From: Prionace glauca
Taxonomy: Eukaryota > Chordata > Chondrichthyes > Carcharhiniformes > Carcharhinidae
Assembly (NCBI GenBank): GCA_037974335.1
Contig: CM075729.1
Coordinates: forward strand, 118,922,434 to 118,986,433
DNA: 64,000 bases
Direction of reading: 5' to 3'
Position numbers and translations under genes: made by a program
Shown here: positions 1 to 9,852 of the stretch, piece by piece
Layout of the letters: every line of letters begins with the position of its first letter
How positions within the stretch are numbered: the stretch's first letter is position 1
Notes under the pieces: generated by a model
What the model was told of the DNA's origin: nothing
Database searches by the model: none
The model's input: the letters and a program-made list of their open reading frames with translations, nothing else

Positions 1-24
1 CACAGCTTGCAAGAAGTCGCCCCA

Positions 25-152
25 CTCTGGAGCCATCTTGAGAAATCAAAATGGGGAGAATGTGCAAACTCCACACAGTCATCCAAGATAGGAATGGAAC
101 CCTGTTCCTTGCTGCTGTGAGGTAGTAGTGCTAACCATGGTGCCACCCCAAG
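25..152 (-). repeat. tRNA-derived SINE (family A), 5' fragment
   Basis: Reads as the reverse complement of the SINE head and core seen in full at 23222-23560. The reversed A-box region lies near 140 and the reversed B-box region near 105. The 3' tail is missing. The next 300 bases hold only an old, unassigned repeat (about 230-345) that resembles 46555-46650. Confidence 0.7.
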
Positions 153-451
153 GTCATGTTGGATGACCTGTGTTCTTCTAATTAGCGTCTTTGAATTTTT
201 ACATCCACTGAAGCTTGGAAATAAAGTTTCACCTGAACAGTCCAGCACTCCCTCAGTATTGTATTAGCGCATTGGCCATGAGTTTGTGCCGAAGTCTCTG
301 GAGTGGGACTTGAACCTACAAATCTCTGACCCTGAGGTGACAGGACCATTTTCACTGCATTTTATTTGTTATTGCATTTGAGAGAGTACTGGAGAATCCA
401 ATGTCCAGAGTATATAGGATGCAGCATCAACCTGTCTGAAGGAAAGCTTGA

Positions 452-773
452 TGTGGAGATGCCAGCGTTGGACTGAGCTAAACACAGTAAGAAGTCTCAC
501 AACACCAGGTTAAAGTCCAACAGGTTCATTCAGTAGCAAATGCCATTAGCTTTCGGGGCTCTGCCCCTTCGTCAGGTGAGTAGGGAGTTCTGATCACAAA
601 CAGGACATATAAAGACACACGTCTGAGTAAACTGAGTGTGTGCCTTTATATGCCCTGTTTGTGATCAGAACTCCCCACTCACCTGACGAAGGGACAGAAC
701 TCCGAAAGCCAGTGGTGTTTGCTACCGAATAGACCTGTTGGACTTTAACCTGGTGTTGTGAGAGTTCTTACTG
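452..773. repeat. foldback (hairpin) repeat, long copy
   Basis: The left half begins GATGTGGAGATGCC and contains CACCAGGTTAAAGTCCAACAGG. The right half carries the reverse complement of the same blocks, ending CCTGTTGGACTTTAACCTGG. The halves pair over most of about 320 bases around a short loop near 615. No coding capacity is visible. Shorter or degraded relatives lie at 1921-2106, 17146-17300, 20143-20226, 22968-23075 and 23561-23780. Confidence 0.75.
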
Positions 774-898
774 AAGGAAACCTGCCGGCAGCTGTTTCTC
801 TGGGATTCTCTCTCCTCACTGGCCTTCGATCCCGAATGAATCCTGAGTAAAGAAGCTGGAATTCTAGTCATTCTTTCACTGAAGTGAAAGATTTAAAA

Positions 899-1086
899 GG
901 TACACTAACAAGGCCTGGGTCACAGACACCAACTCTTCAAAGACTTGTAGGCAAATTGATAGAGTCCATGCAGAAAAGTGAATCCCAGCCTTGCTAAAAT
1001 CAACACCAGGTATTTGATATTAGACAGTGAACTTCCCTAATGAGTGTGTGTGTGGGTGTGTGTGTGAGGGAAATATTCCACAGGTA
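899..1086. repeat. direct repeat, left copy
   Basis: About 190 bases recur in the same orientation at 3281-3477. They share GCCTGGGTCACAGACA, the block around AGAGTCCATGCAGAAAAG and a TG-rich 3' end. Coding potential is absent. The two copies are about 2.4 kb apart and differ at scattered positions. Confidence 0.7.
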
Positions 1087-1334
1087 AAGGGGTATTGCTG
1101 TGCAAACATGTCTGTTTTAACCTCTAACAGCAAATAAAGACACTAAGTCAAATTTAAATGTTGAAATTCAATTTTCTTTATTTTGTATTTACTTAGAAAA
1201 TAGTCAATCCTTGCAGTGCATAAGCTAAATTTCCATTACTTAACTTACGACTGATTTCTACTTGTATATGAAATCTGGCCAGGGCTTTGCCACATTGCAA
1301 TCAGTCTTCCACTGGATGTTGTCATCTTCTGTAT

Positions 1335-1643
1335 GGCACGGTGCACAGTGGTTAGCATTACTGCCTCACAGCGCCAGGGACCCGGGTTCAATCATTGTCT
1401 GTGCGGAGTTTGCACATTCTCCCCGTGTCTGTGTGGGTTTCCTTCAGGTGCTCCAGTTTCCTCCCACAATTCAAAGATGGGCAGGTTTAGTCGATTGGCC
1501 ACGATAAATTGCCCCTTAGTGTCAAGGGGATTAGGAGGGTAAATATGTGGGGTTACGAGGATAGGATCAGGGTGGGATTGTGATCGGTGCAGGCTCAGTG
1601 GGCCAAAAGGCCTCCTTCTGCACTGTAGATTCTATGATCCTCA
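1335..1643 (+). repeat. tRNA-derived SINE (family A, CR1-like tail)
   Basis: A nearly full copy: a head with CACAGTGGTTAGCA, a degenerate B box (GGGTTCAATC), a conserved core with CCAGTTTCCTCCCACAAT, and a tail ending CACTGTAGATTCTATGAT. The ATTCTATG-type end matches CR1-mobilised SINEs. Confidence 0.85.
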
Positions 1644-1920
1644 ATGCTGGTCCTGGCTTTTCACTGAACACAAGCTCTTTGTGTTCGCATATCCCAAAGG
1701 TTCATTGGTAACCAGCCAATGAACTGATCAGAAACCCGATCATGTTGTTTGATTAGACCAATCAGATAGAGTCAGTACAAAGGCTCTGGGCCTTCCAACC
1801 CCAACATATTTTTGCATTATTGCACATAGCCCACATTCCAATGTTCATATGAGGAAACACAAGCTACAGAAAGTCTAGAAAGTACTCCTTCAGCTCTTTG
1901 CTTGGGGACATGGTTTAAGG

Positions 1921-2106
1921 CAGACTCACAGCACCAGGTTAAAATCAAACAGATTTATTTGGTAACATCAGCTTTCAGAGTGCTGCCCCTTCATCAGGTG
2001 AGATGAATGAGCAGCACTCCTAAAAATAAGCCTGTTGGACTTTAAGCTGGTGTTGTAAGACTACTTACTGTGTTTACCCTAGTCCAACACCAGCATCTCC
2101 ACATCA
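1921..2106. repeat. foldback repeat, short copy
   Basis: Begins with CAGCACCAGGTTAAAATC and ends with the reverse-complement blocks CCTGTTGGACTTTAAGC and CCAGCATCTCCACATC. Same family as 452-773. Confidence 0.7.
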
Positions 2107-2289
2107 TGGTTTAACACCTAGTGAGTATTTAGTACCTTATGGCTTTTGTTAAGTTTCAGGCCGCAGGAAGTCCTAGCTTGCTTAAAAAAACTTTGGCCGC
2201 AAACCAGTTTTGCCTGAATGAAAATCTTTCAGCATCTTAAAAGTTAAATCTCTGCAAGCCACTCGGCCACAGTATTAAAAGATATGGGC

Positions 2290-2385
2290 CAAAGTTAGGC
2301 CGGAGTTAGACCACAGATCAGCCATGATCTGATTGAATGGCAGAACAGGCTCAAGGGACCGAATGGCCTACTCTTGATCGTACAT
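2290..2385 (+). repeat. CR1 LINE 3' end fragment
   Basis: Contains the CR1 3'-UTR block CAGATCAGCCATGATCTGAT followed by GGCCTACTC. From 2386 to 3236 I see nothing but AT-rich sequence and a C-rich stretch at 2700-2745. Confidence 0.6.
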
Positions 2386-3280
2386 AAAATCACTGTCCAA
2401 TGGGCAACTACACTGCTCAGTCAGAGAAATCACCACTTTAGTGCTTAATGGGGGTAAAGGAACTACCCAACAGGGCAATGGGAATATCTAACGCACCAAG
2501 GCAACACTCATTTGGTTAAAGAAAAACTACTCGATGCGAAAAGAGCCTACATGTAGGGAGAGTCACAGACCAATGTAACAACACGAGGCAGTCGTCAGTT
2601 TATTCCTATCTTTGCTGAATTAACTGATCTCAGCTGTGGCAGCAGTTAGAAGCTACAACTGACCTCTGTCCTGAAGATTAGAACACCCCCATGCCACTCT
2701 CCCCCACCCCACACCTCCACCCCTTCCTCCACACCACCCCACAGAAAGATTACTTACACCACTTTCGTAATAATTGCGTAATATTCCAGCTTAGAAATAA
2801 CAGCCTTTCCAGTCACTCACAGTGGTTTGGTCTGGCTGATTAACTTGACTGCAATCTTTCATGTCAAGGTCATTCGATGTTTAAGATAAACAGTCTTAAA
2901 TGATTAATTAATCCCTACTAAATCTTCAAAAAGAAATTTGGAATTCCTAAATTTCTTTAAGTACAGCTCATGTAGATTGTATTATATTGGATTGCTTATT
3001 TCATAATCCTTTACTTACATACAATTTCATCTGTAGTAAACTATTTGTTCTATAGTTTTGACCCAGTTGCTTTGGTCACTGTTCGTGTGGAGGACAGGAA
3101 ATCTGCTCAGCTGTGGTTAACAAGCATCCAAGCTGCTTTTGTTCTTGTTTATCTCAAATATTTCTCTTGCTGTGTTTCAGAAATGGGAATAATTGTTAAT
3201 GTTTATTGAGTATTGTTACTGAAAGTGACTACAATGCATCGCACACACACATACACAATGCACGCACAAATTCATACATA

Positions 3281-3477
3281 TCACACTAACAAAGCCTGGG
3301 TCACAGACAACAAGACAACAAAGACTTGTAGGCAAACTGATAGAGTCCATGCAGAAAAGTGAATCCCAGCCTTGCTAAAACTATCACGAGGTATTTCATG
3401 TTAGACAGTGAGTTTCCCTAATGAGTGTATGTGCATGTGTTTGTGTGTGTGTATATGTGTAGGAAATATTTCATAGG
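3281..3477. repeat. direct repeat, right copy
   Basis: Second copy of the repeat at 899-1086, preceded by a short CA-rich simple repeat (3240-3262). Confidence 0.7.
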
Positions 3478-3551
3478 AAATAGGAAATCAACTGCAGCCA
3501 ATCACAATCACCTCTTTTTCTGTTTAAAGAGAGAAATGTCCTCATGGAACC

Positions 3552-4771
3552 TCATTTTTTTTATTTCAAAAATAAACTTTATTCATAAATGTCTCAATTA
3601 AACCACTGCAAAGGTACATGTCTGTAAATTGCAAACAGTGCAGAATAAAAACATTTTTACAATCCGACACAAACTACAGTCATTACATTTCAAAACTTAA
3701 AACTGTATACATGCCTCAAAATGTACTGTGCCGTTATTGCTCAGATTGGCACACAGTTACGCAGGTCGAGGGTATTCTGCAGTTCCCGGGCCCTCGGTCT
3801 GCCTCTGTTAAAAGGCCTTACAGTGTGGCCTTTCCCCATTGTGCCTTTGCGGCGGCTGCCCCAAGCTTCAGCGCGTCCCTCAGCACGTAGTCCTGGACCT
3901 TGGAATGTGCCAGTCTGCAACACTCGGTCGAGGACAGTTCTTTCAACTGGAAGATCAGCGAGTTTCGGGCGGACCAAAGTGCGTCCTTCACCGAGTTGAT
4001 GACCTTCCAGCAGCAGTTGATATTTGTCTCGGTGTGCGTACCCGGAAACAGCCCGTAGAGCACAGAGTCCTGTGTCACCGAGCTGCTCGGGACGAACCTC
4101 GACAAATGTCACCTCATCTCACCCCAGGCCTTCTTTGCAAAGGCACATTCCACAAGGAGGATCGTCTCATCAGCGCGGCAGCCGCTTTGAGGGCAGCGTG
4201 CGGTGATGTTGAGACCTTGAGCATGCATAAAGGATCTGACGGGGAGTGCCCTTCTCACCACCAGCCAAGCCAGATCTTGGTGCTTGTTTGTGAGTTCTGG
4301 TGATGAGGCGTTCTGCCAGATGACACTGACAGTCTGCTCAGGGAACCATCCGACAGGATCCGCCGTCTCCTTTTCTCTCAGGGCCCCAAGGACGTTATGC
4401 GCTGACCATTGTTTAATCGCAATGTGGTCAAAGGTGTGTTTTCGGAGAAATTTCTCCACAAAGGACAGGTGCTGCGGTACGGTCCAATTACTCGGAGTGT
4501 TCCGCGGCAATGTGGCCAGACCCAGCCTTCGCAACACTGGGGACAGGTAGAACCTCAAAAAGTAGTGGCACTTGCTGTTAGTGTGCCGAGGATCTATACA
4601 CAGCTTGATGCAGCCGCACACAAAGGTGGCCATCAGGATGAGGGCGGCGTTGGGAACATTTTTCCCTCCGTTCTCTGGAGATTTGTACATCGCCTCCCTC
4701 CGGACATGATCCATCTTTGATCTCCAGATAAACTTGAAGACGGTTTGGGTCATTGCTGCAGCGCAGGATTT
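3552..4771 (-). mobile_element. Tx1-type LINE, 5'-truncated, short-3'UTR subfamily
   Basis: On the minus strand this is the last third of ORF2 plus the 3' UTR of the element seen in full at 9527-14267. The translated part covers the end of the post-RT region (4109-4753) and the C-terminal cysteine/histidine motif, here damaged. The 3' UTR is the shorter type, with AATAAAGTTTATTTTTG before the tail. It does not sit in U1 sequence. The reading frame is broken near 4110. Confidence 0.85.
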
Positions 4772-5034
4772 CTTCTATCTTCTTCCATCAGGAAAATGAA
4801 TAGAAGTCTGAGATTACATACCAACCAACTCAAAAACAGCTTCTTCTTTGCTGTCATCAGACTTTTGAATGGACCTGTCTTGCATTACATTGACCTTTCT
4901 CGACACCCTGGCTATGACTGTAACACTACATTCTGCACGCTCTCATTTCCTTCTCTATGTATGGTATGCTTTGCCTATATAGCATGCCGGACACTATTTG
5001 CTAATACACGTGACAATAATCAATCAAATCAATG
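4772..5034 (+). mobile_element. L2-like LINE 3' end, degenerate
   Basis: The plus strand resembles the last codons of an L2-like LINE ORF (an arginine/lysine-rich TNRLKNSFF-type block) and ends TGACAATAATCAATCAAATC. It directly adjoins the LINE at 3552-4771. Confidence 0.6.
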
Positions 5035-5039
5035 TGCGG

Positions 5040-5190
5040 ATTAGATTGATTGGCTATGTTTAAGAGATCTGTGGATAGGTTTATGGACGAAAAGGGATTG
5101 GTATAGGCTAGTGGGTCATTGTTTTTGTAACTGGTGGGCGCAACATCTTGGGCCAAAGGGCCTGTTCCTATGTTCTATGTTCTATGTTAA
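5040..5190 (+). repeat. CR1-type LINE 3' end fragment
   Basis: Ends GGGCCAAAGGGCCTGTTCC followed by tandem TATGTTC units, the usual CR1 3' terminus. Confidence 0.6.
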
Positions 5191-5322
5191 ATTGCTCCTT
5201 AATGTCCCCGGACTAGCTGGGATAAATAGGTGGGGTTATGGGGATAAGGTCTGCGTGGGATTGCAGTTGGTGCAGACGCGATGGGTGAATGGCCTCATTC
5301 TGCACTGTAGGGATTCCAAATC
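5185..5322 (+). repeat. tRNA-derived SINE (family A), 3' half
   Basis: Core and tail only: GGGGTTATGGGGATAAGGTC, then a CACTGTAGGGATTCC end. No A or B box is present. Confidence 0.7.
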
Positions 5323-5423
5323 TTCCTTTCCTGAAAAAGCTGAACAGGAAAATGCTTTTCTTTCTGGGGCATAGGGTTGAAGAACAAATAGCGCATGACG
5401 GTTCACTTCCTTTTAAGGGAAGT

Positions 5424-5431
5424 ATGCAAAT
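5424..5431 (+). promoter_or_regulatory. octamer of the U1 distal sequence element
   Basis: A perfect ATGCAAAT octamer lies at -200 relative to the U1 start. Vertebrate snRNA genes carry an Oct-1 octamer in the distal sequence element at about this distance. Position and match make chance less likely, although the motif alone is short. Confidence 0.6.
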
Positions 5432-5568
5432 TAGTCAGGGTTAACAAGGCTTTTACTGGAGAGGAATAGTCAAACATTAATAAGAAAAATAGAGCAGACA
5501 GGATTAAACGGGTTGGTGTAGAAGAATCTAAGTAAGGCGACAACGAAGCTTTTGAAACTGCATAAGTA

Positions 5569-5586
5569 TGACTGTAAGATGTAGTG
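5569..5586 (+). promoter_or_regulatory. candidate proximal sequence element (PSE) of U1
   Basis: TGACTGTAAGATGTAGTG lies at -55 to -38, where SNAPc binds in vertebrate snRNA genes. From memory it resembles the human U1 PSE region, which also starts TGAC, and the following GGCCGTGTCGGAGGCC block resembles the human stretch before the start. The call rests mainly on position. Confidence 0.4.
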
Positions 5587-5623
5587 TTTGATGCCGGCTG
5601 GCCGTGTCGGAGGCCGTTCGAGC

Positions 5624-5787
5624 ATACTTACCTGGCAGGGGTGAAACCATGATCATGCAGGTGGTTCGCCCAGGACGAGGCTATCCCATTGCACTTCGGG
5701 TGTGCTGACGCCTGCGATGTCCCCAAATGCGGGATACTCGACTGCAAAATTTGTGGTAGTGGGGGACTGCGTTCGCGCTCTCCCCTG
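5624..5787 (+). ncRNA. U1: U1 snRNA gene, full length (164 nt)
   Basis: U1 snRNA pairs with 5' splice sites in the spliceosome. The sequence starts ATACTTACCTGG, the 5'-splice-site recognition end, and ends TTCGCGCTCTCCCCTG. Its 164 nt is the vertebrate length. The U1A-binding loop ATTGCAC, the Sm site AATTTGTGG and stem-loop IV are intact. Two changes stand out. The U1-70K loop reads GATCATGCAG where the usual form is GATCANGAAG. The long-range helix pairing CAGGGG with CGCCTG has one mismatch. It may be a working variant U1 or a gene starting to decay. The upstream octamer and PSE-like site and the downstream 3' box argue for a real gene, not a retroposed copy. From nucleotide 40 on, it lies in the left arm of the inverted repeat. 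Confidence 0.9.
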
Positions 5788-5798
5788 ACTTAATAATT

Positions 5799-5807
5799 AA
5801 AGATAGA
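5799..5807 (+). terminator. U1 3' box
   Basis: AAAGATAGA, 12 nt after the U1 end, fits the AAARNNAGA core of the snRNA 3' box that directs Integrator cleavage. Confidence 0.6.
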
Positions 5808-5901
5808 GAATTGTTCTTCCACCCTCTAGGGGGCGTCCGCAAGCTTATCTGTGCTAGCGTTCAGCCGGTCTCTTCCTGCGCTGTAACGTTTCTACGTTCC
5901 T

Positions 5902-5950
5902 TGGGAAATGCTCTATTGCATAATTTGTGGTAGCAGGGACTGGACTGCAT
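5902..5950 (+). pseudogene. U1 snRNA fragment (stem III to Sm site)
   Basis: Contains TTGCATAATTTGTGGTAGCA, matching U1 from about nucleotide 106 to 145, followed by GCATTAATACAAAA. The same 3' flank follows the minus-strand U1 fragment at 17400-17440, so the two are related duplicates. The mirror copy is at 9239-9287. Confidence 0.65.
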
Positions 5951-6529
5951 TAATACAAAACAGCGATTGACCGTTTTCTAATGCAAGCCCCGAAAACCCT
6001 TAAAAATACAATTGCAATGATCCAAAAAACACAGCAGATTTGTGGGGAAGAGTTGACGGGGGCAATTTTCCCATAAAAAAAACTTTGTGCCCAGGAAATT
6101 TTCCTGCCTTTTTGTTGGCTGTACTTAGTGGGAAGAATTTCCAACAGTCTGTGCATCACAGAATCCACCGGGGGGATTCATGCCAGCAGGACGGCCTATC
6201 AATGAATTAGATCTAACACTTGGGAGAATGGGATCAAAGGTTATGGGAAGAAAGCAGATTGAGGCTACTGAGTTGGATGATTAATCATGATCATAATGAA
6301 TGGTGGAGCAGGTATGAAGGGCCAAATGGCCTCATCCTGCTCCTATCTTCTATATTTCTTTCAATGAGCCATTGTGCATGCATGCATCAATCTAAGGGAA
6401 ATATTTTGATTCCTATGTCTCTTCCTTTGGTTCCGAAGACCGCAACGTTTGCAGCATTTTGCTTTTGTTTTAAATGTTCAACCACTTTAAAACAATGTAT
6501 TTTTCTTACGAACGAGTAGGCCATTCAGG

Positions 6530-6725
6530 GGGGACATACGTAGGCAGTTCAGGGAGTTGGGGGCCAGGCTGAAATGTAGGGCCTCCAGGATGGCGTTCTC
6601 TGGGCTGCTGCCAGTGCCTGGGGCTAGCAGGGCTAGAAATAATGAGACACTCCAACTAAATGCGTGGTTGAAGGATTGGTGTAGGGCAGAGGGTTTTAGA
6701 TTCGTAGACCAATTCTTCATTCCAC
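6530..6725 (+). mobile_element. CR1 LINE ORF1 esterase-domain fragment
   Basis: Translates to a piece with SGLLPVPG, then WLKDWCRAEGFRFVDQF. This matches the SGNH-esterase part of CR1 ORF1 seen at 63654-63998. It is only a fragment, with no start and with foreign sequence after about 6725. It is mirrored at 8464-8659 in the other arm. Confidence 0.65.
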
Positions 6726-6959
6726 TGAACCCTTTTCTATCACTCCCCTTGCTGACCCAGAATTTATCCATCACTGCTTTAAATATTCAAAGACACTTTC
6801 ACTGCTTTTTCAGGAGGCGTTTAGGAATGCTCATGACACTTTGGAAAAAATTCGTCATCTCAAAGAACAACACAGCACGGGAAACAGGCACTTCGGCCCA
6901 ACGAGCCCGCGCCGCCGTCCCATGGTCAGTGACCTATTCATGATTTATTTTCTGTTTTA

Positions 6960-7330
6960 TTTTTACAGTGTCCGCTAGATTTAGATTGGCCCACAAGAAG
7001 AAACATCCTCTCCACATCCACCTTGGCAATGGGCCTCAAGATCTTCTATCTATCAAATCAAGTCATCTCTAAGCTCCAACGGGTACAAGTCTAGCCTGGC
7101 TCACCTATCCTCAGAAGATAACCCATTCCGGGTACTAATCCAATAAAACTTCTCAGAACTGCTTTCAACACATGCCTCTTCCTTGAATAATAGACCAACA
7201 CTGTACGCAATACTCCAAGTGTGGTCTCATTGGTGCATAACTGAAGCATAACCTCTATATTTCTGCACTCAATTCTCCTCGCAATAAATAATAAACATTC
7301 TATTAACTTTCCTAATTATTGCTGTGTGAT
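6960..7330 (-). mobile_element. old CR1-like ORF2 3' region
   Basis: The reverse complement carries the LEYCVQ-type region and flanks typical of the CR1 ORF2 end, heavily decayed. The mirror copy is 7859-8229. Confidence 0.5.
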
Positions 7331-7511
7331 TCGCCGGTTGTCATTATTCCACTCATGGTGTTGTCATTGAATCCCTGATCATATCTCATCCACTGCCGCA
7401 CTAGCATCCACCCGCCAGCAGAGGGTGGCATCGCACCATTGTCATCAGAAGCCAGAGAAACAGGCTTTGAGAAAGAGATGCTTTTGGCCATTTTTTAAAT
7501 TCATTCACCCA

Positions 7512-7677
7512 AACTTGGGTTCAATTTTGGCCTCGGGTGACTCTGTGAGGCAGCAGTGCCAGCCACAAGGTATGGATGATTAGAGGGGGAAAAAAAAAGA
7601 TAACTTCAGGTGCTGATTTGGCATCGGGAGATATAAGTAATTTTAGAAGCAGTTGGAATGGGGGGATCCTTTGTTTC
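7512..7677. other. unpaired spacer of the inverted repeat
   Basis: 166 bases between the arms that do not pair with each other. They hold SINE-head-like pieces (GGGTTCAATTTTGGCCTCGG and GTGAGGCAGCAGTGCCAGCC) and a segment (7640-7677) that recurs in diverged form near 17465-17505, next to other U1 remnants. Confidence 0.8.
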
Positions 7678-9238
7678 TGGGTGAATGAATTTAAAAAATG
7701 GCCAAAAGCATCTCTTTCTCAAAGCCTGTTTCTCTGGCTTCTGATGACAATGGTGCGATGCCACCCTCTGCTGGCGGGTGGATGCTAGTGCGGCAGTGGA
7801 TGAGATATGATCAGGGATTCAATGACAACACCATGAGTGGAATAATGACAACCGGCGAATCACACAGCAATAATTAGGAAAGTTAATAGAATGTTTATTA
7901 TTTATTGCGAGGAGAATTGAGTGCAGAAATATAGAGGTTATGCTTCAGTTATGCACCAATGAGACCACACTTGGAGTATTGCGTACAGTGTTGGTCTATT
8001 ATTCAAGGAAGAGGCATGTGTTGAAAGCAGTTCTGAGAAGTTTTATTGGATTAGTACCCGGAATGGGTTATCTTCTGAGGATAGGTGAGCCAGGCTAGAC
8101 TTGTACCCGTTGGAGCTTAGAGATGACTTGATTTGATAGATAGAAGATCTTGAGGCCCATTGCCAAGGTGGATGTGGAGAGGATGTTTCTTCTTGTGGGC
8201 CAATCTAAATCTAGCGGACACTGTAAAAATAAAACAGAAAATAAATCATGAATAGGTCACTGACCATGGGACGGCGGCGCGGGCTCGTTGGGCCGAAGTG
8301 CCTGTTTCCCGTGCTGTGTTGTTCTTTGAGATGACGAATTTTTTCCAAAGTGTCATGAGCATTCCTAAACGCCTCCTGAAAAAGCAGTGAAAGTGTCTTT
8401 GAATATTTAAAGCAGTGATGGATAAATTCTGGGTCAGCAAGGGGAGTGATAGAAAAGGGTTCAGTGGAATGAAGAATTGGTCTACGAATCTAAAACCCTC
8501 TGCCCTACACCAATCCTTCAACCACGCATTTAGTTGGAGTGTCTCATTATTTCTAGCCCTGCTAGCCCCAGGCACTGGCAGCAGCCCAGAGAACGCCATC
8601 CTGGAGGCCCTACATTTCAGCCTGGCCCCCAACTCCCTGAACTGCCTACGTATGTCCCCCCTGAATGGCCTACTCGTTCGTAAGAAAAATACATTGTTTT
8701 AAAGTGGTTGAACATTTAAAACAAAAGCAAAATGCTGCAAACGTTGCGGTCTTCGGAACCAAAGGAAGAGACATAGGAATCAAAATATTTCCCTTAGATT
8801 GATGCATGCATGCACAATGGCTCATTGAAAGAAATATAGAAGATAGGAGCAGGATGAGGCCATTTGGCCCTTCATACCTGCTCCACCATTCATTATGATC
8901 ATGATTAATCATCCAACTCAGTAGCCTCAATCTGCTTTCTTCCCATAACCTTTGATCCCATTCTCCCAAGTGTTAGATCTAATTCATTGATAGGCCGTCC
9001 TGCTGGCATGAATCCCCCCGGTGGATTCTGTGATGCACAGACTGTTGGAAATTCTTCCCACTAAGTACAGCCAACAAAAAGGCAGGAAAATTTCCTGGGC
9101 ACAAAGTTTTTTTTATGGGAAAATTGCCCCCGTCAACTCTTCCCCACAAATCTGCTGTGTTTTTTGGATCATTGCAATTGTATTTTTAAGGGTTTTCGGG
9201 GCTTGCATTAGAAAACGGTCAATCGCTGTTTTGTATTA

Positions 9239-9287
9239 ATGCAGTCCAGTCCCTGCTACCACAAATTATGCAATAGAGCATTTCCCA
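9239..9287 (-). pseudogene. U1 snRNA fragment, mirror copy
   Basis: Reverse complement of the fragment at 5902-5950 inside the right arm. Confidence 0.6.
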
Positions 9288-9401
9288 AGGAACGTAGAAA
9301 CGTTACAGCGCAGGAAGAGACCGGCTGAACGCTAGCACAGATAAGCTTGCGGACGCCCCCTAGAGGGTGGAAGGACAATTCTCTATCTTTAATTATTAAG
9401 T

Positions 9402-9526
9402 CAGGGGAGAGCGCGAACGCAGTCCCCCACTACCACAAATTTTGCAGTCGAGTATCCCGCATTTGGGGACATCGCAGGCGTCAGCACACCCGAAGTGCAA
9501 TGGGATAGCCTCGTCCTGGGCGAACC
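9402..9526 (-). pseudogene. U1 snRNA copy lacking nucleotides 1-39
   Basis: Matches the intact U1 from nucleotide 40 to 164, including the Sm site. On the minus strand the sequence immediately upstream is the A-rich end of a LINE in the same orientation. Without a promoter or the splice-site-pairing end it cannot act as U1. Confidence 0.9.
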
Positions 9527-9852
9527 TTTTTTTTTATTTCAAAAATATACTTTATTCATAAAAAAAAAACTCAACTAATCCATTTCAAATATACAATAGC
9601 AAATCGAATAGCAAATCAAAACAGTTTTACAGATCTATCCAAATTACAGTGTCTACTTTCAATACTTACAAAACTATATCTATGTCTCAATATTACAAAT
9701 ACTATTTACAAGGTTTGCATTTCAGTTCTTAAAAAATATATACATGCCTCAATAGATTACTGTGTGCCGTTAGTGGACAGGTTGGCACACAGTTCCGCAG
9801 GTCGAGGGTATTCTGCAGTTCCCGGGCCTTCGGTCTGCCTCTGTTAAAGGCC

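Larger units (their letters stand above)
5663..7511 (+). repeat. left arm of a 1849-bp inverted repeat
   Basis: Every position x here pairs with 15189-x in the right arm, with no change of offset over the whole length. I noticed one mismatch (5813/9376). The arm contains U1 from nucleotide 40 to its end, a second U1 fragment (5902-5950), a CR1 3' end (6270-6360), a CR1 ORF1 esterase fragment (about 6530-6725) and old CR1 ORF2 sequence in reverse (about 6960-7330). Confidence 0.95.
7678..9526 (-). repeat. right arm of the 1849-bp inverted repeat
   Basis: Reverse complement of 5663-7511, essentially identical. It ends exactly where the poly-T of the LINE at 9527 begins. The U1 promoter and first 39 U1 nucleotides, present on the left side, are absent here. 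Confidence 0.95.

Noticed and set aside
899-3477. Direct repeats considered as terminal repeats of an LTR element.
   Set aside because: No TG...CA ends, primer-binding site or coding region between them; the interval is ordinary SINE, foldback and CR1 sequence.
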